Of a DNA stretch of 64,000 nt, positions 10,304-21,366 are shown piece by piece. The stretch comes from Allium sativum. Taxonomy: Eukaryota > Streptophyta > Magnoliopsida > Asparagales > Amaryllidaceae. The number at the start of each line of letters is the position of its first letter. Positions within the stretch are counted from its first letter, which is position 1. Made by a program: the position numbers and the translations under genes. Under the pieces are notes generated by a model that worked only from the letters and a program-made list of their open reading frames with translations, did no database searches and was not told the origin of the DNA. The stretch is taken from NCBI GenBank assembly GCA_030737875.1, contig CM060909.1:28541659-28605658 (forward strand), read 5' to 3'.

Positions 10304-12361
10304 TGTGACACCCCATGTCTGTTAATGTCACTTTTTATCAAAATGCATTAATTTCTGTGAAGCGTTATATGTAAACAGAACGGAATCTCACAAGACAAAT
10401 ATATAAAATAGCAGCGGAAATTTAAAACTTTATTTTACAATAGAAAACATCGTGGTCTCAAAATCCTGTTACAACATGAGACTGAAATACTGGAACAAAG
10501 TACATCGAATAAAAACATATGTCTTGCACTAAAAACCATAAGAGTATAGAAACCATAAACCATAATCCCCATAAGTAGTCATAAACAAGTAGACAAGTAG
10601 TCAAAGCGATACATGAGGGCAAATCCAGATCCAAGCAGAAATAGAAGAGAGAATCCTAATAAAGCCTGAGCGTTCCCACCTTGAGAACCTAGGGGGTGGG
10701 AAGGAAGAGAGAGAAAAGGAAACAAAACGATTCAGACATGTAGTTTGATGAGTCCAGTGATTTTTAGCATATAAAGAAGTAAAAGCATCATGACAGGTAT
10801 ATAAACTTGATGAGAGATAATAGATCATGTAACAGATGTAAATAGATTGAACAGGATATGCAGAATAAACATAGTAGGTTATGCTTCTCAAATACTTTTC
10901 TCTGCACCAATACTTGTATAACAAATATGTGACAGAATTAGGTATCCCTCAATTACTTAACAGAAGCAGAATGATCCCAACAGAAAATATTGATAGTTTT
11001 AGGTGTATTTTAGTTTCATAACGAGTTTTACCCCAAACAGAAATAATGGCACCTTAACAGAATATAACGGGTGTTACCCCAAATAGAAATAACAGGCACC
11101 CCAACAGAAACAGACAGGACTAGATGTACCCTAATTACTATCCCCAAGCGATCGGCTCCTTAACTTGTAAATAACCTGTTTCGGTCACACAGTAGGGTGT
11201 ATTACTTCCTAAAGTGGCAACCTATAGAAGGGCACATACCTATTTACTGGTGCTACAATGGCTTATTTCCCCTACAGACCGGACTCATGCACGCACATGA
11301 CCCTATTGGAACGCGCCCCATATACACCTCCTTTCATATGAACCTTTTACGATCAGTTCACTATGCGCGCCCTGGCCCCTACCTAGTGCAGGGTCCCTGT
11401 TTTATACCAGAATAGGTTACCGACTGATATGGATCCCAAACAGCAGGTAACACAAGTCAATCCATGAACTTGTGTCCCCAATTAACTAGGATTTTTTTTA
11501 ACAGGTTAAGCCTACAGATTAACAGGTTCGCCCAACCCCCACAGATTAATGGTAAGTTTTTCACAAGTTAACAGGTTTATCTAATCCCAACCGATTAAAT
11601 GGGTATACATAACCTCAACAGATCAAATAGGTTTACTTAACCCCTGATCAGATTAAATAGGTTTAATTAACCCTAACATATTAAACAAGTTTCCCGGTTT
11701 GTTTACAATTTTATTAACATGTTCTGCTTAATCTATAAATTAATCCACAAGTCATAATTCTTAATATATGATATGCCCCAAATTTTAAGTCATGCTTCAC
11801 AGTATAGGTTATCCCCCAAATTCCACTCATGATTCATGTTACAAGATATGCCCCAATTTATCATTCCCAATTTATCCCAATTTCGTTCGTACGCATATTT
11901 CAACGATATTGGCCTAGGCTTGAAGGTAGCCTAGGCTATAAAAATAAAAAGGGAATGAGAGAGAGAAGAATATAAATAGGCATAATAACATAAATAGGGA
12001 TATGATAACAGAAATAAGCATAATAACAGTACGGGCATATGATAACAGAAATAAGCATATAAGAACTGAACAACAAATCAGGTGTATAGAAGAATACATG
12101 TAATAGAAAAACTGTTTAGGTATGAATCAGATTCTTAACAGGCACAGGTTTGGATCCAGATTTATAAACATGTCAGGGTTACTATTAATTTTTATGTCTA
12201 AAAGTAACATGAACTCACAAAGATTGGATCTAAAGCACAGAGAATAATATGCTGATGTTGTAGAAGGGATTCTTGAAAGTATATATGCTGATGTTGAAGA
12301 AGATAGCCTAATTCAATCCAAGCAGAGACAACATCTCATTGTCTCCATTGTTAAATTTTGT
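10304..12361 (-). repeat. Gypsy-1 5' LTR, internally deleted
   Basis: Aligns with the 3' LTR up to about 12353 (matching 4754). About 480 bases of U3, including the TATA box and palindrome array, are then missing. Only some 8-15 bases resembling the LTR start remain before the flanking TAACT. With the 5' promoter gone, the element could not have been transcribed from this end after the deletion. Confidence 0.75.
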
Positions 12362-14432
12362 TAACTACTACTACTTGCCCATTTACATGCGGGTGTGCCA
12401 CGGCTGAAAACTTCTCTGAATTTGATACTACTTACAGAAGCTCTGAAATACTTCACTCTAGAATTGTGTTCCATTGTCGGTGATTATCTTTTGTGGAACG
12501 CCAAACCTGAAAATGATGTTTTAGTCACAAAGTTAATAACTTTTTTAGTAGTACATGTGGCCAGCGGTTCCACTTTGGTCCATTTTATGAAATAGCCTAC
12601 AACAACTATTGCGTATTTTGCGCCTGCTTTGGCTATTGGTAGTACTCAGATCAAATATATTCCTCATATTACAAATGGCCATGGGTTAACCATTCAATTT
12701 GGATGATGGGGCATTTGGGATCTTAACAAAACTCTGAAATCTATCACACTTCCGGGCATAGTCTAAGGTATCCCTGTTTATTTCATGCCAAAAGTAACCA
12801 TATCGGAGTATTTTCTTAGCCACAATTCGACTGTCGGAGTGGTCCTCGCATTCTCCCTCATGTACTTCAGCTAATATTCTTTTCGCTTCCTCCAGGGTTA
12901 TGCATCATAGCAACGGTGTAAAAAGTCCCCTTATATACAATTTTCCATCCTGCACTTTGGAGCTTTTCTAAGCAGCCTTTTTGTTCCATTTGATTCACTG
13001 GGATTATTTTTTTATTCAGATATTATTTTATAGGGGTCATCCACGACTCTAGTTCTTCGATAATCTCCATAACACACTCCACTTCCATGTAGCCGATGCT
13101 ACGACTATCGAGGATTTCCACTGACATCTAACCCAAAAGTTGTACATCGCCCGAACTAGCATACTTTGCAATTGAACTAGCCTTCATATTCTCTTCCCTT
13201 GGAATGTGGGCGATGGTATAGTATTAGAAGTCATTAATAAGTTTCAATGCTTTTGATAAATATGGAGCCAAATTCCCTTCTTTTGCTTGAAACTCTCTTC
13301 AAACTTGGCACACCAGAAGCAACAAGTCACTAAAGATCCGAAGAGTTTGAAGACTCGATTCTTTAGCTACCCTTAATCTGAAAATCAGAGCCTCATATTC
13401 TACTTCATTATTTGTGGCCAGGAATTCCAGTCGTAGCACATAACAAACTGAATGCCCTTCAGAGTCTCCAAGACCACACTTGCACCTGAACAATACTCGT
13501 TCATTGCTCCACCCATATATAATTTCCACTGCACACTCACCTCCACTGTTTCTTCCTCGTTGTCATCTCGCAAGGTAAATTCTACCATGAAATCGGATCA
13601 ATCTTTCCCATTAATATCTCTTTAGGGATAATAAATTACATCATACTAGCTTAGTTTGATGTTCCACTTTAACGGCCGACCCGAAGTTTCAGGACGAAAT
13701 AGGACTTGCTACAATGGCTAGTCAGTAAGTGCCTTAATAGGATGCACTTGAAAATAAGATTTCAATTTCCTTAATGCAATCAATAGACAGTAGGCAAGCT
13801 TCTCGAGTCTTGGATAATTCTTCTCTGTCCCGGTGAATTGTTTGCTGATATAATACATATGCTTCTGGACATGTCATTCCTCCCGTACAAAGCTTCACTC
13901 GAGGTGTGGGTGGATACTGCCAAATAGATAAATAAATCCTCCCCGTTACTGGGTTTGGAAAGCATAGGTGGGGCCTCCATGTGTCTTATCAATTCCTCAA
14001 AATCGGTCTGGCATTTTGTAGTCCACTCAAGGTTCTTTCCTTTCTACAAGGCGTTAAAGAAAGGAATGCATCGATTGGTTGCCTTTGAGATGAACCTACC
14101 CAATGCTGCATTTTTTCCGTTCAGATTATGAAGTTCTATTTTGTTTCGGGGATCCCTTACTTCCCTCAAGACTGTGACCTCTGTTGGGTTAGCTTCGATG
14201 CCTCTCGCGCTGACCATAAATTCCAAAACTTTCCAGATGAGATTTTGAATGAGCACTTCAACGGATTTAGCTTCATTCCGTATTTTCTCATAATTCCAAA
14301 CATCTCAGCCAAATTATCCATGTGATCGACTGCTCTTCTTGATTTGACAAACATATCATCTATGTATACTTCCATGGTTATACCAATTAGAGATTTGAAT
14401 GTCATGTTAACCAACCGTTGGTAAGTTGTTCC
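12362..14432 (-). pseudogene. Tat-type gypsy pol: RT, RNase H, second RNase H, integrase
   Basis: Right to left: RT (TYQRLVNMTFKSLIGITMEVY, catalytic motif YIDDMFVKS near 14355, then KYGMKLNPLKCSFKISSGKF and ARGIEANPTEV); gypsy RNase H (PPMLSKPSNGEDLFIYLAVS); a second RNase H (LRLEFLATNNEVEYEALI, then IFSDLLLLVCQV); and integrase (FRFGVPQKIITDNGTQF near 12500). A second RNase H before integrase is diagnostic of the Tat lineage. The RT N-terminus, protease and gag are missing because a Sirevirus LTR begins at about 14433. Multiple stops and frameshifts are present. The integrase resumes at 2729 beyond gypsy-1. Confidence 0.85.
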
Positions 14433-15839
14433 TTTAGGATCTAAATTAACCCTAGAGGGGGGAGGGGGTGCATAGGGTTTATTGTAGTTTTGGAGAATAA
14501 AAAAAATATAGCAGCACAAATAACAACAGAACAAATAAGTGCAGAAAGTAAACGACATAGAATTTACCCAGCTTTGGCAAACCGCTACCAACTGCTACAT
14601 TCTCCAAGGTTCCCTACTAAGTATTAAAACAATATCCCACATACAACACTTGTACATTTGTGACCCCTCGCTATTGTTCTAATCCTATGCTCAAAACCCT
14701 GTATTGATCTCAAACCCCGAGATTGGATTTTTCCCTAACTATAAATCGTATAGTTGGAACACTAGTTTACACAAAACTTGAAAACTATAAAATGGTTTAT
14801 AATAAGAAGAACAACTTAATTGAATCATACATGAAAAAGAAAAAAAATACCCTTTTAAAAAAAGTTGAATAAAATCATTTGGCCCTCTTTTCTTTTTCTA
14901 TGTTATTTGAGACATATCGGCTCCTTTTTCATCAATGGCCGCTGATAAAAAATTAGGGTTTTGCCCACCTTCTGAACCGCGACTTCAATATTCTCTGATT
15001 GAAATTGATTCTTCGATGGTTTCTGATGCTTGTCCTTTGGTAGGAGATTTGGCATTGCTTTGAGATCGAAACTCTAAACTATTGTGAGTACCCTGAATTA
15101 TGTTTCTCTGGTAATTGCTTGATTGGTTTGTTTGTTTCGATACTTCCTATGATGAATTGGGTGATCTATTTATAGGATTTTGAAACCCTTATGTTCTATG
15201 ATTTTTCTTGATGATTTAGTGATTTAAATTGTTCATTCTTGCGTGATTAGCTGGTTTGATATTTCAAGAGATTTTGAAATGGTCCCTTTCGAAAATAAAC
15301 AATTTAATACTTGTCATATATGGAGATTTGTGGAATATCCATCTTGCTTAAAACATTTCTCAAAAGTTTAATTTATTTATTTCCATTTACAAATTAAAAC
15401 TAGGAAACTTTGAACTTGCCTAAAAAAACTTGTAAAAATTTCTGTTTTCTGGAATTTTTCTTACCAAATAAAGGATGGAATTCATTTAGTTCAAAGTCGA
15501 TTTGAAATAGGATTCAATTCTGGGAGTTTTAAAATATTAGCTTGCCAAATATATTTTTGCAATTCTGGAAAGCTTTAAATTTCTTTCAACCTACTTCTTG
15601 GTTGTGTATTATTGCACCATGTACATTGAGACAATCTTCCAATTTTGCACTGCCTTGTGTGATGAATCTTAGTACCTTGCTTGCACCATTTTCATGCACC
15701 TTGTTTCACTTGACTTGATCCTTTTACAAACCTGAAATGTGAGTTTACTCACAGACACTCTCTTTCCATGTATGTGCGAACTCAGCTTACCCATGCATAC
15801 ATTATTCATACACACACAGACACACACTCATATATATAA
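14433..15839 (-). repeat. Sirevirus LTR, 3' terminal part
   Basis: The minus-strand reading of 14433-14680 aligns with the LTR end at 23600-23823: both carry AGCTGGGT, a T-rich run, AAACCCTAT, a C-run and CTCTAGGGTTAAT. Further right (14936-15270) it aligns weakly but in order with 28393-28760, sharing an ATGGCSGC start, TAGGGTTT, GTGAGT, GATGAATTGG, and TTGCGTGATT. The LTR end lies directly against the Tat RT. No gene. A copy of the LTR interior at 28091-28900 and 29843-32091 confirms the identity. Confidence 0.65.
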
Positions 15840-16574
15840 ATATTGAAAATTGGTACACTTTTATTAACTTTTGAAATAAACTACATGATCGGAATAAACT
15901 AGAAATACATAAAACTGAAATACAAGCATTAAATAAGTGCAAAAGACACTAATTGGACCCATGATGAGGTCATGTATTCCTACCCTGGAAATATGCCCCA
16001 CTTGCTTCACCACTATTGCAAGTTAAACCATGAAATTGGATTCATTCTCATGTAAATGCCGAAATACTACTTATTTACACCACAATTCCAGCACTAAACC
16101 ATATTTCTTCATCTCGAACATCCCACGTTCTGAACAAGCAGTTCAAAGGAATTAGAGCAGTTGAAATTTCTGTAATGACAATTAAAACTTGTATCACGTA
16201 CTATACCCCGTTTCATGCGCTGCAACTACAGGTAATCGCTGAAAACTTCAGTCATAATCGAATCTTCACATCATCGGTTACAATCATCATTCAACTGCTT
16301 AGCTAACCCAATTTCCTTCCAATTACTGATTTCTTCACTGATTGGATTTGTAAATAGAATGAGGTAATGTATTGTATGAAGAGGATAGAGTTCAAACATC
16401 TAAAAACAAAACCATGTAGGGTTTTCAAATTCATTAAATTGGTACACATAAATGTGATCCTCAACTTTAGAGTTCGTAAAAGAAAGTAGTTTTAACTCCC
16501 AGTCTCAACATATTGAACGAAAAAAATCCATATCCATTACCAGATAAGAAAAAAAAATCCATAGCAAAAGTACA
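15840..16574. other. Unassigned block Y, left part
   Basis: I see no coding frame, motif or repeat that identifies this stretch. It starts in or next to a short TA repeat and is interrupted by the copia element, resuming at 43121. The T- and A-rich opening resembles the antisense of a transcript 3' end, but that is weak. It appears to be an insertion within the Sirevirus LTR, because LTR-like sequence lies on both outer sides. Confidence 0.35.
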
Positions 16575-16738
16575 TGTTGATTCATGAGATTTCTGATTCA
16601 TGATAACGAAGAAATGAAGATCGATCGAAGAGTTAGTTAATATATATGTGTGTGTTTTAGTTGTGTTAGAATATGTTAAAATCTATCCTCATTAATCATA
16701 GCACAAACACATTTTAAACACAAATGCACGAAATTCAA

Positions 16739-16770
<32 letters not shown>

Positions 16771-17701
16771 GTGTGTGTGTGTGTAAATGGCTGAAAAACC
16801 GCCATTACTGGGGTATATATCCTGGACCAGTTGACTAGTCCAAAAACCACAAGTCAACTGGTAAGGGTATAAAACCCCAGTAATGCCTATTTTCTACCAT
16901 TTTTCAAATGTACATACGATTTATATTTTCTACCAGTTGACTGGTGATTTTTATACCAGTCGATTGATCCAACAATAACAGCCATATTTCTGAAAAGTTA
17001 CCATCTTTTATAAAGAGATTCCTTTTGATTTCTAAAAGAAATGGTTTCTTCTCTTCGATAAAAATCTTCATGAACATTGACTTCTTTTCAACCACCATTA
17101 TACTTCACAAACGTGTTTTAAAAATCACCAATTCTTACTGATTTCTATTATATATCTTAGTCTTTATTTCTAAGTTCTCTTGCATTCTATAAGCTCTCTA
17201 AAAAGAACATATTTCTTTGAATTGTTGAATTTATTTAAACTCTTGATTCAATAAGCAATAGACTTCCTTAAATCTTCACATATACGTTATATACTTGAGG
17301 ATAAGATTATAAGAAAGGTGTACTCAACTGTTGACTATTCATTGTTATTCAAGAACATAATCAGAAGTCAAACTCTAATTGTTTGTTGAAGTCTTGTGTC
17401 GGTGCTCAGGTGAGAAATCCATGTTGGTGCTCAGGTGTGTTGTGAACCTATTCCTCCGAATGAAGTAAGGGTGTTGATAGTCGAATTCTAGGAGTCTGGG
17501 ACTGGACGTAGGATGAGAAGTCCGAACTAATATAAAATTCCCGGTGTCACTTTTCTTACTGCATTTACTTATATGTGATATCTTATTTTAGTTAATATTT
17601 ACTTGCATAACTATAGTATTAGATAAGTTGTATTATCATATTCACTTCCGCACATTCCATATAGAAAGATCCTACCCAAAGTCACAAGAGACGACTTTTC
17701 A
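16575..17701 (+). repeat. Copia-1 5' LTR
   Basis: Starts TGTTGATTCATGAG and ends GACGACTTTTCA immediately before the PBS. It contains a TA/TG microsatellite (16739-16785), a long hairpin around the TATA box and a second pair of GTTGAC/GTCGAT palindromes at 16933-16966. It pairs with 41988-43120; the two differ at many scattered positions by eye, so the insertion is not recent. Confidence 0.9.
16803..16885. promoter_or_regulatory. Hairpin enclosing the copia-1 5' LTR TATA box
   Basis: Outer arms CATTACTGGGG and CCCCAGTAATG are perfect complements. Nested inside are CCAGTTGAC (16827-16835) and GTCAACTGG (16853-16861), also perfect. TATAAAA lies at 16868-16874 in the 3' part of the fold. The region could form a cruciform or an RNA stem-loop in U3. 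Confidence 0.75.
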
Positions 17702-17703
17702 TT

Positions 17704-17715
17704 TGGTATCAGAGC
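17704..17715 (+). promoter_or_regulatory. Copia-1 primer-binding site
   Basis: TGGTATCAGAGC, two bases after the LTR end: a perfect match to the plant initiator Met-tRNA 3' end used by most plant copia elements. Confidence 0.95.
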
Positions 17716-17760
17716 AGGACATCATTTAATTATACAACCGTTATTTGATACTTATTTAAT

Positions 17761-19489
17761 ATGGAAAATAACACTAGCACTAGCATAAACACTAGATTCA
17801 TGGAAGTTCAATCTACTACACGACCTCCCTTTTTTAATGGCATAAATTATTGTTATTGGGCTACACGCATTAGAAGATATATGCAAGCTAATGGTTTTAA
17901 TGCTTGGAATATCAGTCAAAAAGAATATACACAACCTACTACAAATTATACTAATGGTCAACCAATGAAAAAGCATAAGCTACCACTAATTCTATGAATA
18001 TGTTGCATTGTGCCTTGGATAGAAACGAGTTTAACCGAATTTATATGTGCAATACTACATATGAAGGCGAATATCAAAGTAACTCACAAAGGAACTAGCA
18101 TGGTTAAACAAAGCAAGATATCCTTGCTTAAAAATCAATTTCATAATTTTAGAATGAATGAAAATGAATCTATTAATGATATGTATTCACGATTTCAAAA
18201 ATTTATCGTTCATTATTGGGTTAGGTGAGAAATATACTAATTTTGATATAGTATCAAAGATTTTAAACTCTTTGACGGATGAATGGGAAAGAAAGGTTTT
18301 AGTTATCGAAGAAGCTAACGATCTTTCAACCATGAAACCCGAAGAGTTGATACGTAATCTTATGTCGTATGAAATCAAATTGCAGGCCAAAAAGATCCAT
18401 GCTAAAGATAAGAAAAATCTAGCTTTCCTTGCTGAAAAGGATGAATCAGATTCAGTTGAAGCGGACACAACCTTTGTTGCCAAAAATTTTAGAAAATTTC
18501 TGAAATATTAAAAGGGTCGGAATAAGAATGCAAAGAAGAATTCTACAAAAGAAAATAAGGTTGATCCATCCTTGGCTGAGTGCTTCAATTGTCACAAAAT
18601 TGGATATTTTCAAAAACATTGTCTAGATCTAAAGAAAAATCACAATAAAAAGGAGAAATCCAAAAGGAGAGCTTTCTCGGTTACTTAGGATGATTCACAC
18701 TCTTCATTTTCGGAAAGTGAAAGTGATAGCGACAATGAACAAGCAAATATGTGCTTTATGGCCAAAAAGAATGAGGTTAATGATTTTACTTATGAAGAAT
18801 GGTTGAAATTAATACAGAAATTCGAGAATCTAGAAATAATTATAAAACAAAGTTTGAATAAGCAAATGAAGATAAGAAAAAAGTAGAATTTGAAAAAGAT
18901 TTGTTGAAAGATGAAAAAGAGATTTTAGAGGATGAAATTTGAAAACTTCAACAAACTTTATTTAATGTTAATTCTCAACTTTCTTTATTGAGTCCAAAAA
19001 ATGAAATTGAAAAAGAAAAGAACAATCTGCTTGTTTCTAAAAATCATGATTTAATCACTAAGATTAAAACTATCGAACTAGATAATTTCAGTCTTAAGTT
19101 AAAATTAGATGATATTTCTGAAAATATTAGTAATGTCAACAAAGGTAGTGAAAATTTATCTAGAATTTAAGAAAATTCTCGGCCTACTTCTAGCAAAAAA
19201 GGATTAGGATTTATACAGAGAATAAGTGCTAAGAAAAATTCTAAATCTACCAAACCTGTTATTCCTAATATAAAGAAACTAGATTCTGTTTCAAAGAAAA
19301 AGTCTTCTAAAAATTTTAGTATTTGGGTTTGATAACAAATAATCATTTGATTAGGAATAAGTATATTAAAAGTTTCTTAAACTGAGCATAATAATATTAA
19401 TTATATTTCTAAAAGGGAAACTGAACCCTCATGGGTTTAGTTTCCTAAGACCTAACTTTTAGGACCTTAAAGGAGGAAGGGGTACCAAC
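17761..19489 (+). pseudogene. Copia-1 gag
   Basis: Starts 46 bases after the PBS (MENNTSTSINTRFMEVQ). The N-terminal motif RPPFFNGINYCYWATRIRRY is the conserved start of copia gag. The central region (KILNSLTDEWERKVLVIEEA; ELIRNLMSYEIKL) matches the UBN2/RVT-gag fold. The zinc knuckle near 18590 reads CFNCHKIGYFQKHC, with Tyr in place of the His of CX2CX4HX4C. An acidic Ser-rich segment and a Lys/Glu coiled coil follow (SPKNEIEKEKNNLL). Stops at 17995 and beyond and several frame changes break it. Gag would package the element RNA. Confidence 0.9.
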
Positions 19490-20195
19490 GTCTTTAATAT
19501 TTTTTGCAGGTCCCACTCAAAAATATAGGAAAGTGGATGCTCGACAGTGGCTGCTCAAAACATATAACATGGACTAAGAAATGCTGACAAATATTATTTA
19601 CTCAAAAGAGGATCTGTCACATTTGGAGATAATTCCAAAGGATATATCATCGTCAAAGGCGATGTGAGAAATTACGATATATCTAATTTACCTCTTATTT
19701 CTAATGTGTTATTAGTTAAAATTTTAAAACATAATTTATTAAGTATTAGTCAACTTTGCGATAAAGTTTTTAAATATTGTTTTCCAAAAATAAATGTAGC
19801 ATACTAGATTCTAATCAAATCTTATTTTTGAGGAAAACAGAGATAAAAATATTTATATCTTGAATATGGTAGTGAATAATTATCCAAGTATGTGTCTACT
19901 AGCCAAAGAAAATGATCCTTGGTTGTGGCACAAAAGATTTTGTCATATAAATTTTGATACCATAAACAAGATTTCTAAAAATGATCTTGTAAGAGGTTTA
20001 CACAAACTGAAATTTAAACCATAAAATTTATGCGATGCATGCCAGTTTGGAAAATAAACAAAGTCTTCTTTGAAATCTAAAGGAGTTATTTCGACATTAC
20101 CACCACTTGAACTACTACATATGGATTTATGTGGACCAACTCAAATACAGTCTATAAATCACAGTATATATGTGTTTGTAATAGTTGATGATTTT
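19490..20195 (+). pseudogene. Copia-1 protease and N-terminal integrase
   Basis: The protease active site KWMLDSGCSKHIT is intact as a motif (Asp codon at 19543). The pre-integrase zinc region follows: LWHKRFCHINFDTINKIS near 19930, then CDACQFGK, with stop codons on both sides of it. The integrase core opens LLHMDLCGPTQIQSINHSIY with the first catalytic Asp, and stops at VIVDDF, where gypsy-2 is inserted. The protein continues at 39256 with SRYAWTIF. The reading across the junction is exact once one copy of the target duplication is removed. Confidence 0.9.
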
Positions 20196-20472
20196 TGTAA
20201 CAACCCGTATTTTCACTAACCTGTTATAACGTAAATCGAGGCAGAATTTAATTCTAAAATCCGAATCAAGGGAAACGGGCTATGCCATTGCGTTCGTCTC
20301 GGAAAAATACGCGAAATAGAGTCCGAGTTTTCGAAAATCGGAGTCCGTATGACCCGATTAAGGCCCAACGAAGTTTTCAGAAAATTTCAAAGTAAAAACA
20401 GATTTCAAATTCAAGTTTGAAATTGGAGATTAGGGTAAGATTGGGCCAGGCAGGAAAATTCCCCCTAGAGCA

Positions 20473-20555
20473 CCCAAGTCAACAGCCTTGTCGACTTGGG
20501 AGTCGACTTGGTTGGACCCAAGTCGACAGCCCTGTCGACTTGGCTGTCGACTGGG
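20473..20555. repeat. GTCGAC palindrome cluster in gypsy-2 5' LTR
   Basis: Five GTCGAC sites and one decayed site (GTCAAC at about 20478) lie in about 80 bases, with near-perfect palindromic context (CCAAGTCGACAG and CTGTCGACTTGG). It lies about 130-200 bases upstream of the TATA box. Confidence 0.9.
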
Positions 20556-20681
20556 TTCAGCCGGGCAGTTTTGCCTGGTGCACCATTTTGAGATTGTGTT
20601 GAGCTTGGGGGCCAGATTCGGTTTTAAGGGCTGAGATTGCAACTAGGGTTTAATCCTATGGCCTAAAACACTTGCCTAATC

Positions 20682-20690
20682 TATATATAA
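20682..20690 (+). promoter_or_regulatory. TATA box of gypsy-2 5' LTR
   Basis: CTATATATAAGACCC; the right LTR has CTATAAATAAGACCC at the same place. Transcription would start near 20715 and define R. Confidence 0.6.
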
Positions 20691-21041
20691 GACCCTAAGC
20701 TAGCCCTAAATCATTATTATTCAACCCTATAACTAAACTATGGCAAAATTTTACCTCTCATGGCCTCCACTCTCTTCATAAAATTCTAAATAAATTTCTA
20801 TGAGAGATTTTTCATGCATACAAGTATTTTCAAGCTTGTATGAGTGTCATTAGCTTGCATTCAAGTCAAGTTTCTATATTTGCATCATAAAGCAAGGGTT
20901 TTGATCATTTTGGCTCAAGGGATTTTCTATTAGAGCTTGCATTTTGGGTTTAATTGATTTCATAAGGGCTTTGTCATATTTTTGTGACTTCCTAAGCATT
21001 GTAAGCCCTATTCTACTTTCATACTTAAACTCTAAAGTTAA

Positions 21042-21366
21042 ATGTATGATATGCAAGTTTGCCATGATATGCAAGTTTACTGTGTCATGTTATGCAAGTT
21101 TGAGATGTTATGATATGCAAGTTAGTATGCCATGTTATGATATGCAAGTTTTGTTATGCAAGTATGCCATGTTATGATATGCAAGTTTGCCATGTTATGA
21201 TATGCAAGTTTATCATGTTATGTTATGCAAGTATGCCATGTTATGATATGCAAGTTTATCATGTTATGTTATGCAAGTTTGATATGCAAGTTCGTCATAT
21301 GATATGCAAATATGTTATGCAAGTTTGGGATGATCATTTTGTTCATGTTATCATGTTATGCAAGCT
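21042..21366. repeat. ATGATATGCAAGTT tandem array, left LTR
   Basis: About 14 imperfect copies of a unit of roughly 14-27 bases built on TATGATATGCAAGTTTGCCA. The right LTR array (36929-37266) differs in copy arrangement, which is the main length difference I could see between the LTRs. The array creates spurious frames rich in CYDMQV and CYASM. Confidence 0.9.

Larger units (their letters stand above)
2730..12361 (-). mobile_element. Gypsy-1: chromovirus-like LTR retrotransposon
   Basis: The element reads right to left as 5' LTR, PBS, gag, protease, RT-RNase H, integrase, PPT and 3' LTR. It sits inside the Tat integrase. TAACT flanks it on both sides (2725-2729 and 12362-12366), a possible target duplication. 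Every coding domain is damaged and catalytic residues are lost in the protease and integrase. Gag layout, two degenerate zinc knuckles and an integrase tail resembling a chromodomain suggest the chromovirus branch, perhaps Tekay/Del; an RT phylogeny would settle the lineage. Confidence 0.85.
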
